DNA of 64,000 bases from Novipirellula herctigrandis (GCA_007859835.1 SJPJ01000001.1:3033922-3097921); one strand, 5' to 3'. Positions 25,328 to 38,200 are shown, numbered from the stretch's first letter. A program made the numbers and translations. The notes: generated by a model not told the origin, from the letters alone.

Positions 25328-26011
25328 TCACTGCGTGATCGACGGAACCAGGGAAGCGGCGTCGATCATCGCAGATCGCTGAAGGTGGTTGAGGCCGGCC
25401 AATGGCCGAGAACCCTGAATGAGTTTCAAGGCGGCATCAGGATCGCTGACGTCGCCACGCGCAACCAAGAAGAGCGCAGAAATCAAAGCAGTGCGACCGT
25501 GTCCTTGTGCACAATGAATGAAGATTGGTGTGTCCATCGTTGCAAGGTGAGTGACAAGATCTGCGAGAATTTGTGGCGGCAAGATCGACGCCGCAAGCAT
25601 TGGGACAGCGACATAGTTGGGAACAGACCGCAATCCCGATGACTCAGGAAATTCGGATGTGAGGTCAACCACGGTTTGTGTGCCCGACGGGACTTCGTGG
25701 GTTAGTAAACGCCTGCCGATAAGAACACCATCGGCTAATTCATCGTAGGCAGGTTCGCGTGAAATCAAACGAACAAGATGCCAAACGCCCCAAAGGCAAA
25801 GTAAATAGGGAAGCAGCACCACAACGGAAACAGAGTGCATCGATCCATCGGGAAGTTTGCCAAACACGCGATGCCCCAGAGTCAAGTAGCCCATTCCAAG
25901 CACGCCAAAACTAAATCCGGGCCAAAGTAGAATCAGAAACCAACCGCCAAACAAGATTGCGCACAGGACAACCAGAAGCGATAGCACAGAAAAGAGGACG
26001 CCGTATTTCAT
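25328..26011 (-). CDS. Membrane-anchored dual-specificity protein phosphatase
   Basis: A 227-residue protein that joins an N-terminal membrane part to a cysteine phosphatase. Three hydrophobic helices fill about residues 1-83 (VLFSVLSLLVVLCAILFGGWFLILLW, FGVLGMGYLTL, VSVVVLLPYLLCLWGVWHLV). The soluble part has the protein-tyrosine/dual-specificity loop His-Cys167-x5-Arg173 (IFIHCAQGHGRTALISALFL), preceded by VVDLTSEFPESSGL, which holds the usual general-acid region. The active site should face the cytoplasm. The in-frame extension upstream of 26011 is Cys/Arg-rich and unlikely. The gene converges on the DUF1080 gene, and its last codons contain a short palindrome (GATCAC-tgc-GTGATC). Confidence 0.85.
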   Translation of the reverse strand: MKYGVLFSVLSLLVVLCAILFGGWFLILLWPGFSFGVLGMGYLTLGHRVFGKLPDGSMHSVSVVVLLPYLLCLWGVWHLVRLISREPAYDELADGVLIGRRLLTHEVPSGTQTVVDLTSEFPESSGLRSVPNYVAVPMLAASILPPQILADLVTHLATMDTPIFIHCAQGHGRTALISALFLVARGDVSDPDAALKLIQGSRPLAGLNHLQRSAMIDAASLVPSITQ

Positions 26012-26283
26012 TCGCACCCTGCCTGACAAAAAGGCTTTTCCGACGCAGCAACGAACGAAGCTAACGTCGCGGCATACCCGACATTGTACCTCCGGGTGAC
26101 ATCGCAGCAAACGAGACATGATGTCGCGACAACACGACGACTCATTCGTAACGGCGTGACGACTGTAGACTCTTCAACTACGCTAGTTCTTGCATCCGCG
26201 TTCCAATACGAAGATGGACGCGTTGGGCGCAAATGGAATCGATCGCATCCTACCCAAAAATTGTTATGTGGAGTCTCAACTCA

Positions 26284-27081
26284 ATGACACGCTCGCTCAT
26301 GATTATCCTGGCTCTCCTTGTTGTGTATTCACCACAGTTCGCCAGATGCGACGATGCAGCAGAGAGGTTGGTTTTGTCGACTTACAAACTTTCTAACGGT
26401 GCATCAACCGCAACGGGATTAGTGGTTCGCTGTGAGATCAACGACGAGGAATCGCGATATTTCGTTGTAACGGCCAACCACGTTCTTGATCAAATGAAAG
26501 GTGATTCGTGCATTTTGGTATCGCGCACTCGCAATAATGACGGGTCCTACCAGCGTAAAGAGAAACAGGTTTTCATTCGAGAAAGCAACAAACCGCTGTG
26601 GAACAAACACCGCAATCATGACCTTGCGATTCTTCCGTTAGCCGATTCGATTCAGGTTGACGCACTTCCTTTCGAGTCCCTAGCGACTAACGAGCAAATG
26701 TCGATGGTCGACGTCGGTGACCGCTTGTCGTTTGCCGTTTTTCCGGAACGAACCGAGGCCAATGGTGCTGGCTTCCCAATCTTACGTAGCGGAAACATAG
26801 CCAGTTTCCCCATCACCCCCGTCAAAAATCACCCCTTGTTTCTGGTCGACGCAACGACGTGGAAAGGTGACAGCGGTGGCCCCGTCATTCACCGGTCACT
26901 GCGTTCGCCTAACGGTGGCCCGGTTGTGGTTGGCATGATTTTGGGGATGCGAAATATCACGGAGACGGTCCGAGAATCGCGATTCGTGGAACGAAAAACC
27001 GATTATCCGCTTGGAATAGCCGAAGTGCTTCATGCCGTGTTTGCCCGCGAATTGATCACAGAAATGACAACGGACGGGTAG
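26284..27081 (+). CDS. Secreted trypsin-like serine protease
   Basis: A 265-residue exported protein with a signal peptide (MTRSLMIILALLVVYSPQFARC) and a chymotrypsin-fold protease domain. The catalytic triad is visible: His66 in VVTANHVLD, Asp113 in NHDLAILPL, Ser197 in WKGDSGGPVIH. The spacing fits S1 peptidases of the HtrA/DegP class without PDZ domains. Upstream in-frame codons from 26233 encode no signal, so ATG 26284 was chosen. The ending (VERKTDYPLGIAEVLHAVFARELI) forms the usual closing helix. It is probably periplasmic or secreted. Its target is unknown. Confidence 0.88.
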   Translation: MTRSLMIILALLVVYSPQFARCDDAAERLVLSTYKLSNGASTATGLVVRCEINDEESRYFVVTANHVLDQMKGDSCILVSRTRNNDGSYQRKEKQVFIRESNKPLWNKHRNHDLAILPLADSIQVDALPFESLATNEQMSMVDVGDRLSFAVFPERTEANGAGFPILRSGNIASFPITPVKNHPLFLVDATTWKGDSGGPVIHRSLRSPNGGPVVVGMILGMRNITETVRESRFVERKTDYPLGIAEVLHAVFARELITEMTTDG

Positions 27082-27132
27082 TAGCCAAACGAACCGCTTT
27101 GAATTTGGAGCCTCATTCACCTTTGCGAAGTT

Positions 27133-27162
27133 GGTATAGTGAAAGCAGGTATGGTGAAGGCA
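27133..27162 (+). repeat. Two-copy imperfect 15-bp tandem repeat
   Basis: The units ggtatagtgaaagca (27133-27147) and ggtatggtgaaggca (27148-27162) match at 13 of 15 positions and end 15 bp before the start of the DUF2007 gene. The repeat lies in the untranslated leader; a purine-rich site (aaaggaga) follows it. Confidence 0.65.
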
Positions 27163-27176
27163 AAAGGAGACAAACA

Positions 27177-27533
27177 ATGAGCCATGAAGTGTCCGAAGTC
27201 TACCGTTGTGCTGATCGCATCCAGGCTGAAACGATACGCATTCGGCTTGCCGCAGCGGGCGTCACTGCGTTCGTCGAAGGTGACGACGCTGTCTCGTCAA
27301 TGGCGATGAGCGGTGGAGGAGTGAATGAGGCTATCGTGCGAGTCGAGGTGGCTAGCGAAGATTTCGAGCAGGCCATGCAGATTCTGCAGCAAGATCAAGT
27401 ACAACGATTAACACAAGACTCCTGGGTTTGCGACCGATGTGGCGAAACCAACGATGCATCCTTTGACGTGTGCTGGCAATGTCGTTCGCCGCGAGATGAA
27501 TTGAATCCGCCCACGCCTGAAGTGGACTCTTAG
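27177..27533 (+). CDS. DUF2007 protein with C-terminal zinc finger
   Basis: A 118-residue cytoplasmic protein in two parts. Residues about 6-70 are a DUF2007 (putative signal-transducing, PII-like) domain: SEVYRCADRIQAETIRIRLAAAGVTAFVEGDD and IVRVEVASEDFEQAMQIL. Residues about 84-104 form a RanBP2-like zinc ribbon, WVCDRCGETNDASFDVCWQC, with the spacing C-x2-C-x10-C-x2-C. The ATG at 27177 has a good Shine-Dalgarno site (aaaggaga) and removes a 26-residue extension without family similarity. The combination suggests binding to protein or RNA; no function is established. Confidence 0.85.
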   Translation: MSHEVSEVYRCADRIQAETIRIRLAAAGVTAFVEGDDAVSSMAMSGGGVNEAIVRVEVASEDFEQAMQILQQDQVQRLTQDSWVCDRCGETNDASFDVCWQCRSPRDELNPPTPEVDS

Positions 27534-27630
27534 ACCGCACGTGTATCGCCGGAAACTACGGCGATTGTTCACATTCGTATCTCCATTTCGTCTCTTCAGT
27601 ACTCGACTTTTCTAATCACGGTTTCAACGA

Positions 27631-29100
27631 ATGAATGCGACCGAGCTGAATCGATTCATACTGACTCTTGCTATTCTGACTCTTGCTATTCTGACTCCTG
27701 CTATTCTGACTCCGGGCATTTTGCTCGCGGCAGACGAGTCCAGTGAATGGATCGATCTTTCGAAACGGGTTGACGTCTCAAAGAACACGGTTGCTGGTGT
27801 TTGGCGGAAATCGAGCGAGGGTTTGACGACTGACGCCGCTCGAAGTTCGCGACTGACATTGCCATATCAGCCGAATGAGGAATACGATTTCCGAGTCAAA
27901 TTCACTCGAACCAGCGGTGTGCATTCCGTGGCGTTGATGTTTGCAACCGGTTCTGGGCAGGCGACGTTTGAAATCGACGCCTGGGGGCAACATCTTGCGG
28001 GCCTACAGATGGTCAATCGCCAAACACTGCAAAACAATCCGACTCGATCCGAAAATCACATGCTGAAAAACGGCCGCACTTACACCGCGGAGGTGCAGGT
28101 AAGGAAGGATCGCGTGCGAGCACTGCTCGATGGCAAATTGCTTTCCGAATATATAACCGACGGTTTTGATCTAACAATTCCTGATCTTTGGGAAATGCCC
28201 AACTCCCGAGCACTGGGAATTGGTGCATATGAATCCGCAACAACCTTTCACGCTATCGAGGTCCGACCGGTCACCAATGGGATGATACTGCAGGCAGAGG
28301 TACCATCAATACCTCAAAGCTCTCGGCCCATGCGTCCGGCTTTGGAAACGGCGTCAACAACACGTATTAGACCATCTCGTTCGCCGACTCCTCACGCAGT
28401 AGACACCGTTAAACGAGTGTTGATCGTCATTGCAAATCAAGATTTCTTTTACCGCGAATACCATGACCCGAAACGAGCATTTGAAAGAGCTGGCATTGCT
28501 GTTGATGTTGCGGCAGGCCGCAAACAGAGATGTCGGCCACATGGAAACTCCGGCCAACAGGGCAGCGGCGAAGTGATGCCAGACTTTGCCATTGCGGATA
28601 TCGATTCCTCCCGATACGACGCCATTATGTTTTCTGGTGGCTGGGGATCATCAATGTACCAATATGCGTTCGAAGGTTCCTATCGCAACAGATCCTATAA
28701 CGGCGACCGAAACACCAAAGCGGCTGTGAACAAACTGCTTGGTGAATTCATCGAACAGGACAAGTACGTCGGAGCTCTGTGTCATGGTGTTTCCGTACTG
28801 GCGTGGGCTCGAGTCAATGGCAAGAGTCTGCTTGCTGGCCGGCGCTGCGTCGGCTCACCTCGACAAAGTCCTGCTGGGGTCTATAACGGACAACAAGGCC
28901 AGCCGCTGTCACGGTGGAACGCCGAAGTCAATGGAGCCCGACTAACACCGATACGATCCATCGGCGACCCGAGTACGTCAGCCGATGACGTACTGGTCGA
29001 AGGAAAAATCATTACTGGCGAGGACGACAACTCAGCCAAATTGTTTGGTGAAACCCTGGCCAAACTACTGACCAATTCGTCCACCGGAGCAACCCCCTGA
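27631..29100 (+). CDS. Exported DJ-1/PfpI-family protein with N-terminal beta domain
   Basis: A 489-residue protein. A signal peptide ([11 protein letters not shown] followed by a repeated [10 protein letters not shown] core, ending LLAA) is built from a 15-bp tandem repeat. Residues about 36-210 form a beta-sandwich like DUF1080/LamG domains ([34 protein letters not shown] type strands). Residues about 250-480 are a DJ-1/PfpI (class I glutaminase-like) domain: [37 protein letters not shown] and the nucleophile elbow [11 protein letters not shown]. The cysteine and following histidine are present, so peptidase, deglycase or chaperone activity is possible. Fusing an exported beta-sandwich to DJ-1 is unusual. 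It converges on the giant gene. Confidence 0.8.
   Translation: MNATELNRFILTLAILTLAILTPAILTPGILLAADESSEWIDLSKRVDVSKNTVAGVWRKSSEGLTTDAARSSRLTLPYQPNEEYDFRVKFTRTSGVHSVALMFATGSGQATFEIDAWGQHLAGLQMVNRQTLQNNPTRSENHMLKNGRTYTAEVQVRKDRVRALLDGKLLSEYITDGFDLTIPDLWEMPNSRALGIGAYESATTFHAIEVRPVTNGMILQAEVPSIPQSSRPMRPALETASTTRIRPSRSPTPHAVDTVKRVLIVIANQDFFYREYHDPKRAFERAGIAVDVAAGRKQRCRPHGNSGQQGSGEVMPDFAIADIDSSRYDAIMFSGGWGSSMYQYAFEGSYRNRSYNGDRNTKAAVNKLLGEFIEQDKYVGALCHGVSVLAWARVNGKSLLAGRRCVGSPRQSPAGVYNGQQGQPLSRWNAEVNGARLTPIRSIGDPSTSADDVLVEGKIITGEDDNSAKLFGETLAKLLTNSSTGATP
27661..27720 (+). repeat. 15-bp tandem repeat in a signal-peptide coding region
   Basis: Four adjoining 15-bp units (27661, 27676, 27691, 27706) are in frame and encode [15 protein letters not shown] and LTPGI, the hydrophobic core of the signal peptide of the DJ-1-type protein. 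The first two are identical, the third differs by one base and the fourth by four. Loss or gain of a unit keeps the frame but changes core length. Confidence 0.93.
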
Positions 29101-29217
29101 CCGCGTCCCAAGTCGCAAGGCCATTGCCCTGCGTTGGTTTGTGCCTAGTCCTCACATTGCCTCACTCGTCGTTTGACTTTGCAAATATTCTGAGCCGAGG
29201 TCCATTTCGTGCTCAAA

Positions 29218-32200
29218 TTAGAAAAGTGTGGTTACGTCTTGATCGCGACGATTTGTGCGGACTCGGTCACTCAGTTGACTGAAGAACCAATCGTTACCTT
29301 TGCCGCCATCCAAATCGTCGTAGGCTCCATCGGATGTAATGGCCGTGGACAGATCACCGATCAAATCTGCCATTCGATCGGCGACCGAAGTGCCGGCGTT
29401 TGACCAACGACTCAGTAAAGATTCAGCGTCATTGAAGCCCAATTGATCGCCGATCAGCAGATCTTCATCACGACCACCATCAAGTCGATCCGCACCAAGA
29501 CCACCAATCAGAACGTCGTTACCAGTCTCTCCAAAGACACGGTCATCTCCGGCACCGCCATCAAGATAGTCGTTGCCCGTTCCTCCACGCAATTTATCGT
29601 TTCCGGCTCCACCATACAGTCGGACCGGTATCGAAAGTTTTCGATCCGCAGTCAAGTCGTCGTCACCATCGCCACCATACACTTCGATATGACTAATGTT
29701 GTCATAGACGACCTTGACCCAATTGCCCTTCCCAGCTTGCTGACGCACTTCAACCGAGTTTGGTTTGCGGCGGACATCGTTCAGCCGAATATTGTCTCGA
29801 AGTGTTGTTCCGCCCACGACTAGGATCGACTTTCCTGGGTTTGCGACGTCAGGGATCACGCGAGTCTCTTGAATGTCAATCGACAAACTCGTGGTTCCTT
29901 GGCCGTTGGCATCGTCGCTGCCGATGACCGTTGCAACATAAGTCCCCGGTGTCATGGGCGTGAACTCGAACGTCGAACCGCTTCCGACCGCGACGATGTT
30001 ACCACCAACGTCCTTCACTTCCCAAAGCAATCGTGGTGTTGCGCCGACGGGCAAGTCAGTGATCGATCCGCTGAGCATAATCGGTTGACCGGTCACGGCA
30101 GTCGTTTGCCCCATCGCGGCGAGCGTTCGTGGTACCGGCGGCGTTGGAGCATCAGGATCACCGTTTCCGCCACCACTGGGATTGGTGGTGCTGGCTCCAA
30201 TTCCCCAACCTGCGGGTGACTCTGCACCAGCAGCGGCGTCGAGTAGCAATTGCGTTGTCGTCGGCGTCATCGTCGAAAATCCGAATTCGCCGAGCGACTC
30301 ATTTACATCGAGTCGCGGATAGTCACTGCCATCGTCACGAAGTTCGTTGTTCCCAGTTCCACCACGCAAAATGTCACGACCGTTACCGCCAAGCAGAGTG
30401 TCGTTGCCATCACGTCCGTCCAGATCATCATCGCCAACAGCGCCCATTAGTAAATCGTCGTCGGTACCACCATCGATTTCGTCGCCTGCAATATCCATGC
30501 TGACTTTCTGGAGTGCCACGTTGTCGGTAAACGTTCGCATGGCATCATCACGATAGCCGATTTGGTAAGCGGACCGACGAAGCGTGACTTGCTGAGAAAC
30601 GTTATTCACCATAATCGGCGTAACGATCGAAACGTTGTCACCAAGCAGCATGTCATTGCCTGCGTCACCACTGATCTCGTCTTCGCCAAACTCCCATCGT
30701 CCATCGATCGAACCATGTCGGGCTTCAGGCGACAACGCGTCGGACGTCGATTCAGCGTGTCTTACGCGCCCCACATGTGTGTCGAAGCTACTTGGCACAC
30801 TATCACGATCACCATTTGCAATTTGGTCAAGCAGCAGTTCGACATGAATATCGAGATCCCGCAATTCGCGAGATGTCGTCGGTGCATTAAGCACTAGTGG
30901 TGTTGCCAGGACAGCAAAGTCACCTGCCACGACATCGTGTCCATCACCACCCGCGATCTTGTCATTGTCGAGTTCCCGATCAAGCGAAGGAACATACGCA
31001 ATTCGGTCAAGTGGCGTTCGATTCGCAAGCTCGTCATCAATCATAAAGATGCGTGCATCGCGTCGATCGGCCAGATCGGTGGCCTGTAATCTCGCATCTT
31101 CGATAAGTTGAATTTCGAGCATTTCAACTTCATCGCTAGTCATTCCAAGAACGACCTTTGTATCTGGCAAATCAGCGGTCGTGCCGGTAACAAGCGGGGC
31201 CACGATGACAGCATCGCCACCAATGAGTGTGTCCTCGCCATTGTCACCACGCAAATCATCTTTACCAGTAACAAGTTTGTGGTGCTGAACATAATCGATC
31301 GCGTTACCACTAATCGCGGGAAGTGACGGTCGAGTCGCTTGGGCATCAGCAAGCAGTCGATCGATCACGCCAAGATGTGCTATCGTGACCAGTTGCGAAG
31401 CGTCATCTGCAATGGTTTCCAGATCCACCAAGTGTTGCTGCAACACAGCGGCATTCTCGGCGATCGTCCCAGCACCGGGAACGTTTCGAACAACAGGCAA
31501 TTCGTAGGTCGCACTGTCTCCGACGAGGGTATCTTCACCATCGCCGCCTTCGAGTGTGTCGTTACCAATTTCAATACTCTGTTGCGTGTTTGCCAAGTTG
31601 TCGATTTCGAAGCGTACAACGCTTTGATCAAGCGCCAGTCCTTCGAAAGCGTACATCACTCCTGCGACCGCGCCGGTTGCCAAATCCGTTGCTGCGTTGA
31701 TGGGCGACAATCCAGTGGCAAGTTCACTTGCGACAAGCATTTTATCGCCAAACAACAAATCGGCACCCGCGTCCCCGAAGAGTGTATCGCTGCCATCGAG
31801 TTCGCCAACGTGTCCGATAAAATGCGGTGTCAAAGAAATGGCTGGGACAAGTCGCAAATCATCGGTTGTTTTAATCTGGTCCAAGTTGGCGATCTCCGAA
31901 AGGTTCGAGTTCACCGTGGTAACGCGATCCCAACGCGGTCGCTGGGCAACTAAATCACCTGGTTCCGCGACAAGCTCTGGTACGATCACCTGACCAAATC
32001 CAGGTAGGTCTAATTCGATGCCGGACAAGGCATCTGCACCCGAGTTGACCCCGATCAGCCGGATGGAGTCGACCATTTGAGGAAGATCCGTTTCCATCGG
32101 CGCCATATTGATGCCATGATCCCCGATGAGCGTGTCGTTATCGCTGCCTCCGCGAATGGTATCGTTGCCGCGTTGACCCAGGACAATGTCGTTGCCAGTA

Positions 32201-35200
32201 CCAGCATCGACAATGTCATCGTCTGCGTCGACTAGGTCAACCAGCAAGGCCACCGTCTGCCATTGGCCGCTATCATAATCGACATTCTTTTCACCGGTGG
32301 GCAATTGGATGCTAGATAATACGATTCGATCCGCTGCCAGCAATCGGGCAGCCAAGTCGGCGGGCGGATTCTCTAGCCCCGCTGGATCCATCGGGATCAT
32401 ATCGGTAACTCGGCCGATTTCCTCGGTCAGCAGGTCGCGATGCCATGTACCGTCGCTGTTGAACTGAGGTGTTCCATCGGCGTTGAAATCTCGCAAGATT
32501 TGACCAGCATCAGCGAGGATGAAGTCTTGCCCGGCGTCGCCGAAGATATCGTCGCTACCAAGCCCCCCAATGATCTCGTCATCGTCGTCGCCACCATGAA
32601 TTTCATCATTGCCGCGTTGACCACGGATGATATCCATTGCTCCGCCGCCCCAAAGTGTATCGTTGCCGCTGATCAGGTCTCGATCGTCGAACGGTTGGAT
32701 GTCGCGGATAACAATTGAGTCGAACGGTGCAAGGTAAGTTTCCCATGTGCCGAGTTGGGCACTGAGCAACGTCCGCGTGATGATCCCGTTATCGCCGAGG
32801 ATCACATCTTCATCATCACCACCGTCGATTGTATCATCGCCATCGGCACCGAAGGGGACGTTGTGACCACCGACTAGATCATCTTGCCCAGCACCACCGT
32901 TGATCGTGTCGTTACCTTGTCCGCCGAAGACGAAATCATCGTCGTCCTCACCATCGATGTTGTCGTCACCACCACCATCGGCCGCGGTGATGAAACGACT
33001 GATGACGTTGCGATCCACGGGTCGCGAGAAGTCAATTTCGGCGTGATCACCAAACAGGACGTCGTAACCACTACCACCACGGATAATGTCGCCTGCGGTC
33101 CCACCAATGATGATATCGTTGTCTTCTCGCCCGAAAATCGTGTCGATGCCACCGATTGTCGGATCGACCGTGATAATTTGGTCAAGTGTCGTCGGATCGC
33201 TATCGAATACGACGAAGTCAAGTTTGCCATTGTCGCCGAGCAGTGAGTCGAGCCCGGCTCCACCGTCAATCATGTCGTTGGCTGCACCACCGAGTACGAC
33301 GTCATCGCCACGACCGGAATGGATCGTGTCATCGCCGCCGACGGCGGAATCCGTCGTCTGAATTAGCAACTGGTTTCCAGCGGCATCAAACATGGCTTCG
33401 CCATTATCGCCGATGATAATGTCACGCGTATCGCCACCGGTAATGTTATCGGAACCACTGCCACCAAACAGCAGATTCAACGCGTTGCCAGCGGTGATGG
33501 TGTCATTGCCACCGACCGGTAAAGTCGTCGTCGAGACATGCGTTCGGATTCCGGTCACTGCATCGAAAATCGCGAACCCTTCGTCTCCAACAACGATGTC
33601 GGGAAGGTTGTCGCTGCCGGCCAACAACGAATCGTCGCCTGCACCGCCAAAGATGATTTTCTGGCCATCGCCTGCTGTGATGAAGTCTTGGCTACCATCG
33701 GAAGGTTCGTTCGTTTCGATTCGCACCAAGACGGACGCGTTGGTCGTTAGATCGAAATCGGCAAAACCATTGTCACCCAGGATCAAATCATTGCCCGCTT
33801 CACCAATCAGCGGGTTTTCCGCGCGGTCGAAATTGACATAGTCCGTTCCAAAGCCACCGAGAATGATATCGTCGTCATCATTGCCCGAGATCAAATCGCT
33901 ACCGCCGGATGACGGTGATTTGGTGCGGACAAGATCAACAAGACTTTCCACAATCTTTTCTGACGGATTCAAATTTGGCATTGGCATGCGGTCGATTACG
34001 CCTGTATCGCCGAAAAGAATGTCATCGCCATGTTGGCCGCTGATATCGTCGTCGCCTGCGCCGCCGAAAATTTGATCCTCGCTAAGTCCGCCCATGATCA
34101 CGTCGTTGCCACCGACCAGATCGTTGACCGTCAAAATGAGATTTGCCTCGCGAACGACCCCATCGGTTTGGTCTTCTGGGAAAGTGGAGATGCGATAGGC
34201 GCTGGTGGCATCAAGCGTTTCCGTGAAGTCCGGTGTGATATCCAGCAAGGTTCCCGTGTTTCCAGTGATGAGCCTTGGTGTTTGCAGAAACCCAGTGCCA
34301 TTGTTGATGTCGACATAAAGTCCTTGCAACCCAATGTCAAAGCCGTCTGCGATTGGGAACGTCGCATTCGCATCGAGCACGATAGAGCTGTTGCCAAAGT
34401 CACCGGTCGCCTTGCCGCTAATCGGCACGGGAGCGGTTCCTAGGCGAGTCACGATCGCATGGTTTCCGTTGCCATCATCATCGCCAAAGTAATCAACGCG
34501 GCCTTCATCGCCGAACAGAATGTCTTCGCCGCTACCACCGGTGATAATGTCGTTTCCAAGTCCACCAAAGACGACGATTCCAAGCGTCGATGCACTGGCA
34601 TTAAGCGTGTCGTTGCCGTCTTGCGTGTTAACAGCGAAGGCACCGTCGGCTGGATTCGTAATTTCATAGCTGTCACCGTTCGCCGGGATATCACTCCAAA
34701 TACCATCGAGCAAAATGGTATCGGCCGTGTTGCCAAGAATGGTTCGGGTTTGCACGCTTCCCGTGGCATTGTTCGCGGTCACCTTGTATCCGGCGAGGCT
34801 GTTTGCCGCGCCGAATGGTGATGTATTATCGACGATCTTTGCAAACTCAGTCTCCGTTGGATTTGCGCCACTTGTGACCGATCCGGCGACAATCCCGGTA
34901 ACATCATCTTTGTCGAGTGCCACATCAACGAAGTCGCCTTGGCGGTTCGTTGCGGGCCAATAAACATCGTTACCGGTATTTAGGAAGGTCCATGTTTGGA
35001 AGGTCTCGTCCGTCGTCGTGGCCAAATCATCGGGACGACTATGGGTACCGAGCACATGGAAGTCGTTATTGCCACTACCGAGATCCAATTGCAGCACTTC
35101 GAGGTTGCCGTAAGTAATACCGCCTGCTCGCATCCGACCGCCAATCGTAATGTCGGGTCCCATATTCAGGCCCCACAAGCGATTCGCCGTCAAATATCCA

Positions 35201-38200
35201 GTACTATCGGCTGGGCTGTCCTCATCATGAATGAACATGAAATCAACCGACGTCGTCTCGTTAACGAAGAAGTTCAGACTCTCGGAGGTGATCGCATAAC
35301 TTTTGATCAGATCATCCGAGCGGATAAAGAACCCGTCGATTGCGCCCGCGATGCCCGAAAAATCACCATCAACCGTGATCGTCGTATTTCCGTTACCATC
35401 GTCGGTAGCACTAAGGATCTCCGCCTCGCCAATTTTCGCGCCCGTCGCGTCGGTCACTTCCAAATGTCGGCCAAGCAAGTCGTCTGCATCGCTGATTCCT
35501 AGCTTCAATCGCTGCTCTCGCGACAACATCACTTCGACGTCCGAGGTGGCTCCTGGTGTCACACTCCCCACGTTGTCATCACCAACGCCGAACCGCTCAT
35601 TGATGGTCAAAACCACCTTGCCATTGTTCAGTGATGCAGCGGTGATTAGTCGGAACTGGCCAACAACAGGATCATTCGGGCTGCCTGTCATCGCGGAAGG
35701 AAACGTAGCCAACCAGTCACTTGTGGGACGAGTCGCAACGACCTCGATTGTCTTGCCAACGAGTTCATCAACGTTACTCAGATCGGCTGCCAATCCCAAT
35801 GCAGCCAACTGATCCGCAGTCAGTGTTTGCAACTTAACATCAAAGCCCGTCACCGATTCCACGTCACCCGTTTTCTGTTTGACATTGGTTTCATGCGAAA
35901 GCATTTCAGGCGGGCCGATGCCGACCAATGAGCCGTCACCACCCGCGCCATCGACAACGACGGGTCCGAGGATCTCACTTAGTGTATTGGGTCCATTGGC
36001 AAAGACCTTTGTGTCCCCGCCATCGACCTTTGCGTCGTCGAGCGCTCGCACGCCAATGTGAATCGGTTGATCCCAGTTCGTTTCGTTAAAAGTTACAATC
36101 AAGTTGTCACTGTTCGTCGGATCCACCATCACACGCGAAGCGGGCAACCCATCGAGGTTGTAAATTGCAACTTGCTTCGCATCGGTGCGGACGCCGCCGG
36201 TGCGAGTTGTCTTGGTGATTTCTGGTGTAACGGTCACTTGGACTACACCTGTGCCCGATCCGGTGCCATCATCGGGGCGAGTCGTAAGAACTAGCTCGTA
36301 ACTGTCAGACTCGAACGATTCAACCGTCGTCGAAACCGTTGTCAGCACGGTTGGTGTGACCGTCGCAGCAAGCGCATAGGTCCCTGTGTTGGTGCTAAAG
36401 CCTTGCGCTGAGAGGTAGTAGAAACTCGTGGCGGTGGGTGTGAAGGTGATTCGCGAATTACGGTTCGCTGCTCCATCAATATCGTCACTACTTGTGATCA
36501 ATACGCCATCATCGTCGAGCAACAATAGCACGGGATCGCTAAGGGTTCCCTTACCCGTCGGTGTCCCTTCGAGGTCAAAGGTATAGTGATTTCCAACGGA
36601 CAACATTACTTTGAACCAGTCCTGATCGCCGTTACTGTCGACCGAACTCACAGCGGATCCTGGAGCGTATAGTCTCGCCGGAGATGCCGTTGTCGCTGGA
36701 ATGTCAGCGCTAAAATTGGTCTTGAGCGTGTAGGTTCCTGTGCGATTTGAATATCCGCCCGCAGATAATACATAGTTCCCAGTGACGCTTGGCGTGAAGA
36801 CGATATGCGAGTTGTAGCCAACTCCCGCGTCGTCATCGGAAGCAATAAGCTGTCCCGCGTCATTGTACAGTCGCAAATAGGGATCCGAGATGGTGCCGCT
36901 TCCTGTCGGTGAGCCCTCGAGATCAAACGTGTAGCTCGTGCCAGCCACTAAGTGGATTGAATGAGCATCACGTTCGTAAACATAAGAGACGTTGCCAGTA
37001 GTGTTTCCCGGCACGGAAATTCCGTTATCGGACTCATTTGAAATTGTCAGTGTGCTGGTGTTATTAGGAAGCACGCTCCATGTCTGATCCAGGGTCAACG
37101 TTGTCGATGTGTTTCGGATGATCTTTGCAGTTTGGCCAGCGCCAGTCCCACCGGCGACCGTAACGATTCGATCAATTAGGCTGTTGTCGGCATACGAGGC
37201 TCCGCTGAATTCGATCGTCAGAAACGATGCGGCGCCTTCGACAACATCAGTCGAGCCACTACTTTCACGCACCAAAACGGTTGGCGCGTCAGCATCACTG
37301 ATACGAACCAACACAGGTTGCGTGAAGACATCGTTGAAGCCCGGGTTGGTGTACGTGTAAGTCACGTGAAGGTCATTGCCTAAAACGGTCGTCACATCGT
37401 CTCCGGCATGGAACACGATCTTGTTGCTGACCGATTGCCAAACCGGCTTGCCAATCGTTCCAGCAAGCACGAGCGGGTCGTATTCGTCCAGCGTTTGACC
37501 ATTGTAAGTCACGCTCGAAATACTGGCTGGCAATTGGCTTAACCCTACGAACTCAACCGGTTCGTTGATTGCAATTTTAAAATCATCCGTGCGAGTTAGC
37601 GCGGTGTCGCTGTCTGCCGAGGTGGTGACAAGCTTGATTAAGCTAGTATGGAACCCTTCTCGAACCAAGTCATGCGAAGCAATAACCACAACCGATTGGA
37701 ATGTATTCCAGTTACTTGTACTGAACGAGAGTGAATTGCCGCTTACCGGACTGCCGTTGACGTGCTGTAGGACTAGCTGAGATCCATCGAATTGCAAACT
37801 CACATTGACGGCGGCGCTCGGCTGACGCGCGAGTTTGACTCGGACCACTTCTCGCTCACCGAGTTGATCGCCATCACCACCTTCGATCACCGCTGTGGTT
37901 GTGTCGAAGTCGTCCACGACCGAACCCGAAATCGTCGTATTTAGCCCCTTCGTCTCGTCGACGATCAGACCCGCTTCGTCGTTATCGTTAATTTCAACGC
38001 CAACACTCGCAACGGCCAAACCGTCGTAGCGAGCAATTCGGTATAGGCTTTCTCCGGCGACAGGATTCGTCCGCCAATCACCATTGAGAATCAACGTGGT
38101 ACTATTGAGAGCACCAAGAACCAAGCGTTGCTGTCCTGCACCCGGTCCACCCACAATCTCAATCGTCGCTCCACGCAATCCTTCCGGTCCAAATTCAGCG

